A stretch of DNA of 64,000 nt from Hymenoscyphus infarciens. Its lineage: Eukaryota > Ascomycota > Leotiomycetes > Helotiales > Helotiaceae. The notes beneath the pieces are model-generated. The model searched no databases. It saw only the letters and a program-made list of their open reading frames with translations, and was not told the origin of the DNA. Location of the stretch: positions 186,001 to 250,000 of the forward strand of contig LLCB01000072.1 of assembly GCA_001414345.1 (NCBI GenBank). The letters run 5' to 3'. The position numbers were made by a program, and so were the translations under genes. Shown here in pieces: positions 1 to 11,798 of this stretch; position 1 is the stretch's first letter; each line of letters begins with the position of its first letter.

Positions 1-2
1 AG

Positions 3-1013
3 ACCTTCAATGAGATGCCAGTCGAAGAGGTCTGGGAAGTCATCGGTAAGTAGATAATTCGATATGTTTTTCATGGCTCCTAGACCCTCATACTTGAGGC
101 AAAATTCTAAGTCTCAAAATCGTATAGAATTTGGCCTATTCCTCCAATCCAAACGCCCCAAGGAGGCCAATTTCTCGAAATTGAGAAAATGGTTGGTCAA
201 AGTTGTAGACCACCACAGTGTCAAAAATGCCAAGCACGCCAAAGAGAACGAAGAGAAAATCCGCATGCTACTATATCCATGTTACTTGTTTGATCTTCCG
301 GCATCATTTGCGACTCTCACGCGGCTACTGGTATACAATTTTGCCGGGCATATTACCGAGTACAATCCTACGGAAAACTACCACCTTCACTTGGATGGCA
401 ACATGATTGGTAAGTGAATACTTCGTCAGTGCATCGCTGATCTCCCCCTTGACCTTTCATCTTGTGTGTGCTAACCAGACACGCAATAGGAGCCTTGAAT
501 GGAGCCCGGGGTAGTCTGAAGTCTCAACTCGTCGGTGGATTCTTCGAGCCCGAAGAGAAGTTCTTTGAAATCAGTTGCAAGTGCAAAGAAAAATCACTTT
601 ATGCATATGCCGCGGCTGTACACAATACCGAGCTCTGGCCAATTCAGAGACTTCAGCAAAAATCAATCGTTGACATTACTGATTGCGCTGGATCTGTAAA
701 CTTCGCTCCCAGAATACCAGAAGACGCCTGCATGAGTTGCCGATATATCTTAAATAGGGGTGTTATCAGCGATCTCCTCGACAAGATAGCTTCTAAGTTC
801 CAAGGCATATGTCTCGACTGCGTGAAGAAGACCAAGACCGGAGATATTGATAAGGATTACTGGAGACATGATCGGCTTAGAAAATGGAGCTCTAAATGTC
901 GTATTAGCCATGGGCAGTCTACATGGTATTGGTCATTCATGGGAAAAAGAGACCTTATGCATACCTACCAAGAGGCAAGGAAAGAAGAGAGAAATATGCG
1001 AGAAACGGAATAG
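3..1013 (+). CDS. C-terminal part of a fungal BTB/POZ-family protein (5' end outside window)
   Basis: Spliced model: exon up to 45, exon 128-409, exon 490-1013, stop TAG at 1011-1013. Both introns have GTAAGT donors and TAG acceptors, and both keep frame (phase 1). The product reads through motifs I associate with fungal BTB-domain proteins: RMLLYPCYLFDLP, then LVYNFAGHITEYNP, a region beginning ALNGARGSL, then a Cys pair CMSCR, a second pair in GICLDCV, and a C-terminal GQSTWYWSFMGKRDLMH block. These Cys pairs may bind metal, but that is inference. In such proteins the BTB fold lies N-terminal to this region, so it would be upstream of the window. The function of these proteins is mostly unknown; BTB domains dimerise or bind cullin 3. 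The gene sits at the edge of a RIP block about 240 bases downstream and is itself not mutated. The family name rests on recall of sequence pattern, not on a search. Confidence 0.62.
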
Positions 1014-1841
1014 TAGTTAGGGGCACACAAAAGGTTCTAGCGCAAGCTAGGAGAACATCAAGGGGGCAGTAGTTACCTTTATTTTCCTGAGAATTATCTG
1101 CTGGTCGGAAAGCTAGTAACTGAACTTCATGAAATGCAAAATTATTTTCACAATCTTTCTTACTCAACTCACAAATAGGAATAAACACTTGGAAACTACA
1201 TCCCGCGCTTCAATTGTCTTCAAGTCACAGGCTGACTCAACTCAATAGTGAAAGTCGCGATGGGGGAAAATAGGATTTGAATCTAACAGTTTAGATAGCT
1301 TATCAACATTAGATACAAGAGCTGATATATATTAAGTACTACGGCGGGGTCGCCTTAGACTACTTATATGCTAAATTTACTACTATAGAATGTTAAGATC
1401 TGCGATCCTAAGGTATTATATACTCGGCAATTAACTATTTTACTCTCTAATTAATTTAAAAGAACTAATTTATCTCTTTTAGTAAAAGAGAGATTCTAGT
1501 TAGAATATTTCTTGTATTTATTAGTTTTAATATACTAATATACTAAGAAATTAATAAATATTATCTACTTCTACTCTATTAACTTTCTGCTTCGTAGGCT
1601 ACTTCGTAGTCTCTTTACTAGTAAATAAGTCTAAAGTCTTTATTTACTCTTTTACTTACTCTACGAAAGTAAGAAAAGTATCTAGAACACTCTCTTAGTA
1701 TATCTAGTATACTCTAACAAGGGTTTTTATCTCTATAAGTAAGCTAGCTAGGATTAAAAAGTGGAATTTAAGAATAGTACTCGAACTCTTTCTAAAAGAA
1801 GTAGGTCTTTCTAAGAGAAGTAGATACTATAGGCGCTAGCT
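1014..1841. other. 3' flank of the BTB-type gene passing into RIP-mutated AT-rich DNA
   Basis: The first ~240 bases are ordinary gene-flank sequence. From about 1251 the composition changes abruptly to AT-rich sequence nearly free of CA and TG, with TA in excess, as expected after RIP. No coding frame survives. The last five bases, TAGCT at 1837-1841, are the left target-site duplication of element A. Confidence 0.7.
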
Positions 1842-2204
1842 TATAACGGCACGAAATATACACTATAGGAGAAGAGGTATATAGAAGTACGTTTAAGACT
1901 AAATAACGTAAGTAGATACTAGACTCTAATATAGAAGAAAAGGAAAAACTATTCTTCTTCTATACTAAGTATAAACATCTATATATAAGAGGTCGAAGAC
2001 TACTAAGTTCTAATAAAAATAATAACTAAGTCCTTTCTAATATAGCTACTAAAATAATAAGAGCTTTAAAGCTAAATATATAAGACCTTAAAGCAAAACA
2101 TATAATATTCGATTCTTACTCTCTTCAGCCTCTTCTATCTTATAAGTCGTAGGAGTATTAGCAGTTTTACAAATACCGACAATTTAGAATAGCGTACTAT
2201 TATA
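1842..2204 (-). repeat. Element A left LTR (3' LTR in element orientation)
   Basis: A 363-base repeat matching 9338-9700 along its whole length apart from transition differences. It starts TATAACGGCACG and ends CGTACTATTATA, RIP-altered forms of the family termini. Confidence 0.92.
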
Positions 2205-2217
2205 TCCTCTCTTCTTT
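2205..2217 (-). other. Polypurine tract of element A
   Basis: On the minus strand this reads AAAGAAGAGAGGA directly before the left LTR. The same tract sits at the same place in copies B (43056), C (51882) and, slightly changed, D (60443). In LTR retrotransposons this tract primes plus-strand cDNA, so it fixes the direction of the element. Confidence 0.8.
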
Positions 2218-3690
2218 AAAAAGACTCGTCCCGAGTCTTTAGTTAGTAATTAGCATAGTATTAGATTAACTAGAGCATTATTTACATAATTGTTATAAAG
2301 AATATAACTTATCTGCTATTATAGTGTCTAGTAGTTGAGGTAGGGTCGGTAGCTAGTAGTATTATTGTTTTAAGAGATCGTTCTTTATTTACTATTATAT
2401 ATTATATAATAATAGATGTAAACAGAAGAGAGGCTGATTATTAGCTATTAGGTAGAAAGCGGTACACTATTATAGAGTTATCGTGTTCTTACTATTATTA
2501 TATATTATAATAGTAATTATTAAGTAATAAATAATAATTATAAAGTAATAGCTATTATTATATATTATAATAGTAATTATTAAGTAATAAATAATAATTA
2601 TAAAGTAATAGCTATTATTATAAGTAGTATATTAGTAGGCGACTTTTCTCTAATTCTAACTTCTCTTCTTCTTTTCTTTTTATCTAAAATAATATATAGT
2701 AAGAATACCTTCTAATTAGATATATCTTTATATATTAACTTTTATTCTAGAACATATATATATATTATATATATATATAAAAGTAAGTCTTTCTCTCCTT
2801 TATTAGGCCTAGTTTAGAGCTAATCTAATATAGTAAAATACCTCTCTTATATCTTCCTAGTACGCTTCTAGCTATCTACCGAGTCTACTACGTTTAGTGC
2901 TTTTAAGTAAAATCTTAGAATAGAGATTACGTATACGCTTTTAAGAAGCTAAAGTTAAAGAAGTATAAGTACTATATAGAGTAGAATACTATATATATCC
3001 TAGTAAGTTTAATCTTAAATATATACTAAATCCGTTCTAACTTAGATAGTTACTATAGTTTATAGAGAAGAAGTTTAATAAGCTTAAGCTTAAAGAGAAG
3101 AAGAGAGCTATTAAGAAGGCTACTAAGGCCTTAGATAAGGTATTAGTCGTTACTAGTATAAAGGTACTAAAGAATAGTTTAAAGATATAGTTCGCTCTCT
3201 TAGAGAAGACTTAAGCGCTTTATACTAAAGTTATTATAAGTACTCCTTATTTATTAAAGAGGTTTTAGTTACTAATATTTAATAGTTCTTATACTATACT
3301 ATAAAGAGTAGGACCTCTATCTAAACCTAGGTTTAAGTCCTCTTTAAGGCCTACTTAAAGAGTTTATAAGCGTCCTCTTCTAAGCTAGTTATAGGAGATT
3401 ACTAAGGTAAGAAGTATACTTATAAGAAGGAGGTAAAAGAAGAGCTAGTTTAAGCTTCTTATACTTAAGAGAGTAAGAAGAAGAATAATAAGTTAAAGAA
3501 AGGAGAGGCTATAGCTTAGAAAGAGTTAGTAAGCCCTGTTTTAGTAGTAACTTAGTCTTAGTTCTTTACTTTATTAATTTTAAATATTCTTACTAGTTAG
3601 TGTTTTATCTTAGGTTTTTATTATAAGTTCCTTATTAAGAGTAACTAGAATTAGAGAGTATTAATAGAGTTTTATAAATTAACTCTTTTA
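2218..3690. other. Unassigned ~1.4 kb segment between the chromodomain and the polypurine tract
   Basis: Gypsy elements usually place the 3' LTR close to the end of pol. Here about 1.4 kb intervenes, and the same segment is kept in B and C. On the plus strand (antisense to pol), around 3060-3480, one frame is long and lysine/leucine rich, for example KKATKALDKVLVVTS. It is interrupted only by TAA/TAG codons, as in the RIP-mutated pol frame. I do not recognise a domain. It may be an antisense or extra gene of the element, or non-coding sequence that looks open because RIP removes TGA codons less than it creates TAA/TAG. Confidence 0.45.
2494..2630. repeat. 60-base tandem duplication inside element A
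   Basis: A ~60-base AT-only unit beginning TAAGTAATAAATAATAATTA occurs at 2521 and again at 2581. Copies B, C and D have a single unit at the matching place (43,377; 52,201; 60,761). The duplication is therefore private to A. Confidence 0.85.
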
Positions 3691-6600
3691 CTTAATTCTT
3701 ATCTAATTCCTATATATTAATCTATTTAGAGAGGAGTTAGAGTAGTCTTAGCTATTCTAGATATTTAGTATAAAAGTCTTTTAAATAATATAATAAACCT
3801 TAAAAATTATCTATAAGATACTAAGTAGGATTTAAATTATATCTAATCTATCTTACCTAGTATTATAGCTATCTTTTAAAAAGTCTACTACTAAGTATTT
3901 CTTAAACCTCTTATTCTTATATACCTTAAATAATATCTAGTAGAGGCTTTAGAGCCTCTTACTCTAGTAAAGGGGTATTTAGATCCTTTAAAAGTATATT
4001 AGAGGCAAAAACATTATAAATTAATAATCTTTTTAGAAGTTTTAGCTTATAGAAGTATCTTATATAATCTAGTATTTTAAAAGGTCTTATCTACTATTTA
4101 ATAAGCTTTTAGCTAGAATAATTTATCTTAAGATTCTTAGTAAATAAGTAGACTTTATCTCTAATATCTTAGTTAATAGCTCTTTAGTATTAATTTATAC
4201 TATTCTCTATTCTTTTCTAAGCCTTACCTATATTATTTTTTACTATCCTCTAAGTAGAGTATATATATTAAGCTACTTTTACTACCTTATCATAGTTAAG
4301 ACATTCTTAAGAAATAGACGTCTTTAGTATATTCTAGTTCTATAAAGTTCTTAGGTTAAGTCTAAACTTAAGCTAATAAGAGGTTATACTAATAGATAAG
4401 TATAAAAGTATTATTTATACTCTATTTATTAAAGAGATTAATTCGCTTTAGTTATCTTAGTAGTAGTTTATAAAAGGCCTTAGTCTTTAATTAATATATT
4501 AGTTTATTATCTCTATCTATCTATTTATTTATTTATAGTAGGTAGTACTAAGCTTAAGCTTAATACTAATTATTTAATAAAATTTAGTCTAAAATAATAA
4601 TATAAATTAAGGTTCTTAATTAGATATAATCGATTTAAGATAGTAACTAAAATAGTAAATCTATTAAATAAAGAGTTTAGCTAAGCCTTTAGCGTCTATA
4701 GTTAAGTAGTAGAGTATTAATACTAAATCCTTTCTAAGTTAGTTAATAAATACTAGTATAGTGTTAAATCTATGTTTATCTTTTAAGAATAATTTAAAAT
4801 CTATATATAAATATTATATAAGATAGTTAAGTACTAGAAGAGGGTAAAGAAAGCCTTACTACTTAGTCTATTAAGGATAAGAGTATCTATAAGTTTAATA
4901 ATTTACTATATATCTCTTATAGTCTAAACCTAGTCTAACCTAGTAGTAGTATTATACTAATAACTAGTATATCTTTTTTATACTTAGGTAAGTACTAGAT
5001 ACTTAGTCGTAGACTTCTTAGATTAGCTTTATATATAGTTTAGTATTCCTTTAAACGTAAAGTCGATTCTTAAAGAGGAGTAAATTATCTAGTAAAATAG
5101 AGTATCTATTTAGAAGTTTATAACATTCTTTTTAAAAGGAGCGTAGATTATCTTCTTTTAACTTCTAAATTATATTTAAACTTAACTCTAGAATAATATC
5201 TATTATATTAAAAGATATAGACTATTCTTATAAAAAGATCTAAGTAAGTTTAGTATTAATTCAAAAGTCTAACTAATTAAGTTCTAAGAGAGTATATAAA
5301 TAGCTATCTAATTTAGCTTAATTATAGGTTTTTAGGTCTTATTTATATTAGGTTAATATATCTACTTTTTAATTACTCTTCTTAGACGTAAATTAGATCT
5401 AAAAGTTAAAGTCTAATAAAAACTCTATCTATTAGACTTATTTAGCTATAAGTAGCTTAGTTATTATAAAGTATTCTAATAATCTATAATTTAAATATAT
5501 ATTAATATACTTCTAATATAATATAAGTTTAGAGTACTATTTCTTAAAAGCTTCTATAATAGTAGATAGTTCTTTATTATAGATCTCCTAGTTTAATTTA
5601 TAGCTAACTAAGACGTATAAGTAGAACCTTATAGAGTACTAAAGGCTATTATATTATTATAAGAAAACACTTATTATTACTTCTTCTAAAGAGTCTATTT
5701 CTACCTTTATATTATAATTAAAGTTAAAGTAGTATAAGGTTTATATAGTAAGTAGCTTAGTCTTTAACGTTTTAAAGACTTTATTATATTTAGATATTTA
5801 TAGAAAAGGCTTTAAAAAGTATATTATTATAGTTAAAGGTTTAGCAATTTTAATATAACCTTTAATAAATTATTTATAAAATCCTATAAACTCTAGGTAA
5901 GACTTTACACCTATTATAGTAGTAGGTTAGACCTAGTTTTATAAAGGTTCTACTTTTTTAAGATTAACTTTAAGTCTCTTTATAGTTAAGATAAATCCTA
6001 AGTATTTAACTCTAGTAATACTAAATTCGCTTTTCTTAATATCTACTTAGAGTCCTACTTCTTAAAGCTAACTTAAAACCTTTTTAACTTATACTTTATA
6101 TTCTTTAATAGTATCTAAATAAATTAAAATATTATCTAAGTAAGTAATATAAAAGTTATTTAGATAATTAATTAAGACGTTATTTATATAATATTAATAG
6201 ATAGCAAGGCTATTATAGAGTCTAAAAGAAAGAACCTTATATTTATATATACTATATCTTATTCTAAACGTAGTTATCTCTTCTAAGGTAGAGTCTATCT
6301 AGATATAATAGAAAGCTTATCTTATATCTAACTTAGTAAAGATTTTAGCTATTCTTATCTTTAAAAGGAGCTTATTAATTTAAGAGAGTAAGTAGAGATT
6401 ATTTTAGGTTAGAGTATTAAGCTTTTTATAATTAATATAGAACTATAGCTTATTACTATTAGCTTTTTTAATAAAGAGTACTAAAGAGGTAAAAGAGCTA
6501 TTACTATTAATAATAAACCCTTTGTCTAGGTTTTTTATAAGATACTCCTTTATAGCTTTAAGCTCTATAATTAACTATTAATATAGAGGCGAAAAGAAGT

Positions 6601-9000
6601 TAAGAAGTAGTTTATTTAAAGTAATCTTATAGTTATATTTATAATAAGAAGAGAGCTTATTAGAAGCTACTTTTAAAAACACGTCTTTATAGGAAGAATA
6701 ATATTTTAAGAGTTAAGCTTATATTAGGGCTCTTATATTATCGTTATCTTAAAGAGAGGCTAACTTTTTATTAATAATCTAATCTAGCTTATAGATACTA
6801 GTTATATAAAATTCTAAGTTAGATTATTTTATATTAAAGTATATAGTATTAGTGCTTATTTTACTAATAAAAGAGTATAAAGTCTAGTTTTTTAAAACTA
6901 TACTAGTAGTTTAAAAAGACTTTAGACTAGAGTCAGAGGTTGAAATTTTAAAAAGAGTTATTATTATAAATAAGAGTAATAGCTCGACTATATTTATAAG
7001 TCTACTCTTTCTACGTCTTTCTTATTACTAGATAGTATACTCTCTTTAATTTATATTTAACTAGTAATTTAAAAAGGGTTTCTAGTTCTAGCTAGAAAGT
7101 AGAAGTAAGATCTTCTTACTAAAGTAGAGAGTTAGAGAGTAATTAGCTAGCTAAGTAATCTAGCTTTTTAAAAGATTAAGAAGGACTTTAAAATAGTTTA
7201 ACTACTTATTACTAATAATTAGGTCTTATTATCTAAGGTCTAAGATAATAAAAGAGTAGTTAAGAATATAATATTTATTAATATTTAAATATAGTTATAT
7301 AAACTATATTACTTAGCTCTTAGTACTATTATTATATCTATAAATAGATATTATATATAGTAATCTCTAAATCTTTAAACCTATTATCTTAGATAAGTAT
7401 AAGGCTAGAGGCTAATTTAGAAATAAGTATCTATTTACTTCTATATCTACTAAAGCTTATAATTTAATACTATATTCTTATATACTAAGAGTAGTATTTA
7501 TAAGAAACTGTTTTCTTCTTATAAGCTTAGAAAGATCGAGTCTAGTTAAGTTATAATTATATAAGCTTAGGAAGGAATTTTTACCTAGGCCTCTTTATTT
7601 TTCTTCTAACTTAGCTTAGAGTTAGAGTACTTTTTAAAAAGTTATTCTTCTTTAGATTAATTATTTATTTTATTAATACTAAGAAGATTAGAGTAATTAG
7701 GTTTAAAATACCTAAGCTTATTATAATAGTAATACTTTATACTAATAAGGACTTAGTCTATTAATATAGTCTTTGATTTTTTACTAGTAGAAAATAGTCT
7801 AAGAGTTTATAAAATCTTCTAAGATATAGAATTAAGTTTATATAAGAGTAAAGAGGGTTTTAGAGTTAAGTTAAATAAGGATTAAAAAGTACTTATCTTT
7901 TTAAATAATAAGATTATACTAATTAGTTTAGCTATAATACTAGTTATAAATAACTTTATATTTTAATACTTCTTCTTATCTAAAGCTAAAAGATATACTA
8001 CTATCTTATTAAAATTATAATTCTAATCTCTCTTAGCTAAAGTAGAGCTACTTTAAAGCTATAGTATAATCTTATCTTATATCTAGTAGAATCTTTCTAA
8101 CTCTAGTATTCTCTTAAGTATAGCTATATTTAAGAAGTATACTCTAAAATCTAAAAAAGTTTCTTTTATATAACTCTTTCTACCTATTTATAAAGCTTAA
8201 AATTTATTCTAAGCATTCTTCTTCTTATAACTAGTTAGAAAGTAGGAATTAAGGAGTTTAATTATATCTTATTAATCTTTAAAGGCTATATTACTTATAT
8301 CTAACTTATATTAGAGCTCTAAGTAGTTCTTAGTAAGTTTTATAATCGTCTCTTAAATAAGAGCTTTATAAGTTTTAAGTATATAGTAATAGTTAGTATT
8401 TACTTAGAGTCTATTATATATAGATATCTTCTATTACTTATAAGTAGGTAAAATACTATTATTTAAAGGTTTAATTTTCTTTATAATTTTATTTTTAGTA
8501 GGTTATTAGGTTTTTAGTAAGGTTTTAGCTTATAATTATAAAGTAGATTATTATAAAAGAAGAATATTAAGAGTTGAGTTTTATATTTAAAGATAGTCTA
8601 GTATAATAGAAGAGTATAAAGAAGGAGTCTAATTATTTCTTAATAAGTATTTACTAATCTATTATACTAAATCTACTAATTAAGCGATTTAGTTATCTTA
8701 TTATTAAATTCTTTTATCTTTTTCTTAGTCCTTAGCCTCTATAGCCTAAATCACTTCTTATATCTTATCTATATTAGAGAAGTCTTAGTTATCTCTTTAG
8801 CTTCTAAGAGTAACCCCTTTACCTTTATTACTCTAAGACTTTTTATTCTTTAGTAAGTAGTATTAAGTTAAAGACTTTTCTATAAGTACTTAACTTTATT
8901 CTTTAAAAGAAAGCTCTACGCTTTAAAGCAAAGCTTAAGAGAGACCTAGAGTTACTTCTAAGTCTAATATATTAAATGTTAAAAAAGAGAGAGTAAAAGA
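3690..9000 (-). pseudogene. RIP-degraded gag-pol of element A
   Basis: Read on the minus strand, the remnants come in order. A CCHC zinc knuckle lies at about 7695-7740, with its ligand positions now read as Tyr (frame KYYYYNKLRYFKPNY). A protease-RT linker ending in a DLII...YFKVL-like stretch follows at about 7190-7260. The reverse transcriptase catalytic box is at 6131-6142, reading YLDN instead of YLDD and followed by an ILIY box. Integrase is at about 4420-4700, with remnants of SDRGPQFI (near 4602-4630) and of LSTAYHPQT. A KVYLFTKNL segment is at about 4130-4170. A chromodomain remnant (EILSSRLFKR and following) is at about 3730-3925. The in-frame TAA/TAG codons fit C-to-T change of CAA/CAG. 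The 5' limit of gag is approximate. Confidence 0.88.
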
Positions 9001-9337
9001 GGTAATTTAGAAGTTTTTTAGATAACTGTTTATATTATTAACTATCTAAATTATATATAGTAATCCTTATACTAAGAGGGTTATTAGGATTCTTAAGAAT
9101 ACTTAGTATATTCTAATCTCTTAATATATAAGATATAATTTTTACTAGCTATTTATATAGATATTAAACCCTAGTATTACTAGCTATTTAAGAGATCTCT
9201 AGAATCTTAGCTATTTAAGAATATATTATTATAGTCTAATTCTAGGCTAAATTAAAATTAAAATAAAAAGAGTAATAATAAGCTTAAAAGAGATATTATA
9301 AAAGCTATTATTAGTAAAGAAGAGTTTTTCCTTTTTA

Positions 9338-9700
9338 TATAATAGTATGAAATATATACTATAGGAGAAAAGGTATATAGGAGTATATTTAAGACTAAAT
9401 AACGTAAGTAGATACTAGGCTCTAATATAGAAGAAAAGGAAAAACTATTCTTCTTTTATACTAAGTATAAACATCTATATATAAGAGGTTAGAGACTACT
9501 AAGTCTTAATAAGAATAATAACCGAGTCCTTTCTAATATAGCTACTAAAATAATAAGAGCTTTAAAGCTAAACATATAAGACTTTAAAGCGAAATATATA
9601 ATATCTAATCCTTACTCTCTTTAGCCTCTTCTATCTTATAAGTCGTAGAAGTATTAGTAGTTTTATAAATACCGACAATTCAAGATAGCGTGCTATTACA
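9338..9700 (-). repeat. Element A right LTR (5' LTR in element orientation)
   Basis: A 363-base LTR, same length as its partner at 1842-2204. It ends CGTGCTATTACA, the least mutated terminus in the window, and is followed by the target duplication TAGCT at 9701-9705. Confidence 0.92.
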
Positions 9701-9705
9701 TAGCT

Positions 9706-11335
9706 TTATAGTTTTTAAGTACTTTAAGTAGCTATAGAGGTTATATATTCTCTTTTAAGAAATAGTTAGTACTCTTAGTATTTAGAAATAGCCTTATATT
9801 ATACGATTACTTAATTACTCTCTTCTTTTTTTCGCTAATCCTCTACTTTTATAAAATCGCTTCTTTTAAAAGAATAAGTAATAAAATTAGACGTTTTAGG
9901 CGAAGTTTACTACTTCGCGTACTTATACTTATACGCGTGTCTATAGATAAGCTCTTAAATTCCTTACCTTTGAAGTAACTTAGAAGAATCTATCTACTTT
10001 AAAGAGAGAGAAGAGGAAGAGAGAGTAGAGAGTAAAAGAAAGTATAAATTTTAAAATTTAAAAAAATAAGTCTTATTTTAAAATACCTTAAAAAAGTCTA
10101 AGCTTTATTAATTATAAGCTCTTTATTCTTATAGAATATTATTACTTTTTAATACTAATCTCTATCTAAAACTTCCTTATAAACCTCTTAATAAGCGCCC
10201 TGATTCAGCTAGATTCTATATAGTATAGAATATTAATAATAGAGAGAGCGCTTTGCTTTCGTAGAGTTAGAGCTTTTATTACTAAATCAACGATTTAAGA
10301 CTTTTTAAAGATTTTTTAGTTCTCGCTTTTAATTCGCGAATCTTTAAATTAATTTAATATACAAATCTCGTTTTAAAATATAAATCTATTTAGTAAAAAG
10401 CCTCTATTTATAAATCGAATTATTTAAATTAAGCTTTAGTATTATATTCGTAAATCTCTTATATAAAAAAGCTTAATTCGTAAATACTATTCTAGAGAGT
10501 TATTTACGAATCGAATCTTTACTTTATATTTTATATAAATTCTAATACTAATACTATCTCTTTAGTTATTCTTATACTCTACGTGATTTAGTAGAACGCG
10601 GTTCTAATCTTATATTTCTAGCTTTAACGCGACTAAATATTTAAATTATTATCTTATTCTTTAAACTCTAATAATAATTATTATTATTATTATAGAAATT
10701 GAATAATAATTTACCTATAATCTTATATTTAAAAACCTCTACTAAAAAAATCTTTATTTTAGTATAAGTTAGCCTATAATACGAGTATATAAGCTAAGTT
10801 TCCTCTACTTACTTCTACTACTTCTACTACTTCTACTACCTCTTTTATACTCTTTTATTCTTCTTTTTAATTAATATACCTCCTCTAGAATAGCGTAAGG
10901 CTAATACTACTCCTAGTATAAAAAAGTCTACTAAAAAAGTCCTTAAAAAGAAGGCTTCTCAAGTACGCTCTATAAACGTGTTTCTTACTTTAATTTAGAT
11001 TTTAATATCTTAGCACTCCTAAACTGGTTTAGCAGCATCGTAGTTCGAAGCTACCTAGATTTTAGTCTAAAACTATCTTAAATAAGAGTAGTTTTAAACC
11101 AGACTACTGAACGCGTCTATACGTGAGGTATAAGGATAACTAAAGAGATAGTATATCTTTCTTAATTAGTATAATAACGTTATACTATTCTTAATCGTAG
11201 ATATATTATAGTTACTAGCGTAAGAGTAGCTATATTAATAGCTCTCTATTTTAAGAATAACTTTATTAAAAAGCTTTAATATATTTAAAGCTTGGCAGAG
11301 AGAAGTATCTTACATAACAAAGTCAAGTAAGAAAC
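9706..11335. repeat. RIP-mutated flank right of element A with a possible relic ORF
   Basis: AT-rich sequence with no clean gene. A 9-base TTCTACTAC microsatellite lies at about 10810-10840. From ~10876 to ~11300 one plus-strand frame is fairly open if TAA/TAG are read as mutated CAA/CAG; it includes a basic run KKSTKKVLKKKASQVRS. I do not recognise it. Composition returns to normal near 11310-11335. Confidence 0.5.
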
Positions 11336-11798
11336 CTAAGAAACTCTCAACTCGTCTTCAAAAAGGCCAGGCATATGTATTATCTAAAATTAATAAAATG
11401 TACACAGTAGCCTCCAATTCTTTCTTAACTTTTCTTCTCAGGCAGTAGTAAGACCTTCATCATACCCCCCTTTCCCGCCCAAAATCTCAAGACGCCTTGC
11501 TCACACCCTCCAAAAAGAGAAGAACCCTCTGCTCCAACGAGAGAGAAAGAATCAGACAAAAAGAGGGGAGAAAAAATAACATAAAATGCACCGCACGCAT
11601 GCAAGTGCGCTCATCCATATTCATATCCCAAGAGCAAAACCCAGACCTCGAATAAAAACACAAAAAAATGCAAGTATTCTCTCTCCTATACCCCGCAAAA
11701 ATCACAAAAAAACAATGCAATTTTCGAAATCCTCTGATCTTTTTTCTGTTGGAAGGGGAAAAGAACGATTCTCGCTTGCTTGCTTGACTTTGCTGTTT
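11336..11798. other. 3' flank of the mannose-1-phosphate guanylyltransferase gene
   Basis: Normal-composition sequence between the RIP block and the stop codon of the next gene. It probably holds that gene's 3' UTR. No gene seen. Confidence 0.5.

Larger units (their letters stand above)
1842..9700 (-). mobile_element. Element A: complete, RIP-inactivated Ty3/Gypsy chromovirus-type LTR retrotransposon
   Basis: This 7,859-base element has two 363-base LTRs (1842-2204 and 9338-9700). It is flanked by a perfect 5-base target-site duplication TAGCT (1837-1841 and 9701-9705). LTR ends form an inverted pair, ideally TGTAATAGCACG and CGTGCTATTACA; the right end still reads CGTGCTATTACA. The coding order on the minus strand is Gag zinc knuckle, protease, reverse transcriptase, integrase, chromodomain, which is the Ty3/Gypsy order. 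A purine-rich tract lies just before the left LTR, which makes that the 3' LTR and confirms minus-strand orientation. All frames are broken by TAA/TAG codons at positions where CAA/CAG is expected, so the copy is dead. Copies B and C belong to the same family. Confidence 0.93.

Noticed and set aside
1251..11335. AT-rich block as mitochondrial insertion or centromere
   Set aside because: CA/TG depletion with TA excess and recognisable Gypsy remnants explain it as RIP-mutated transposon DNA; no mitochondrial genes and no evidence for a centromere.
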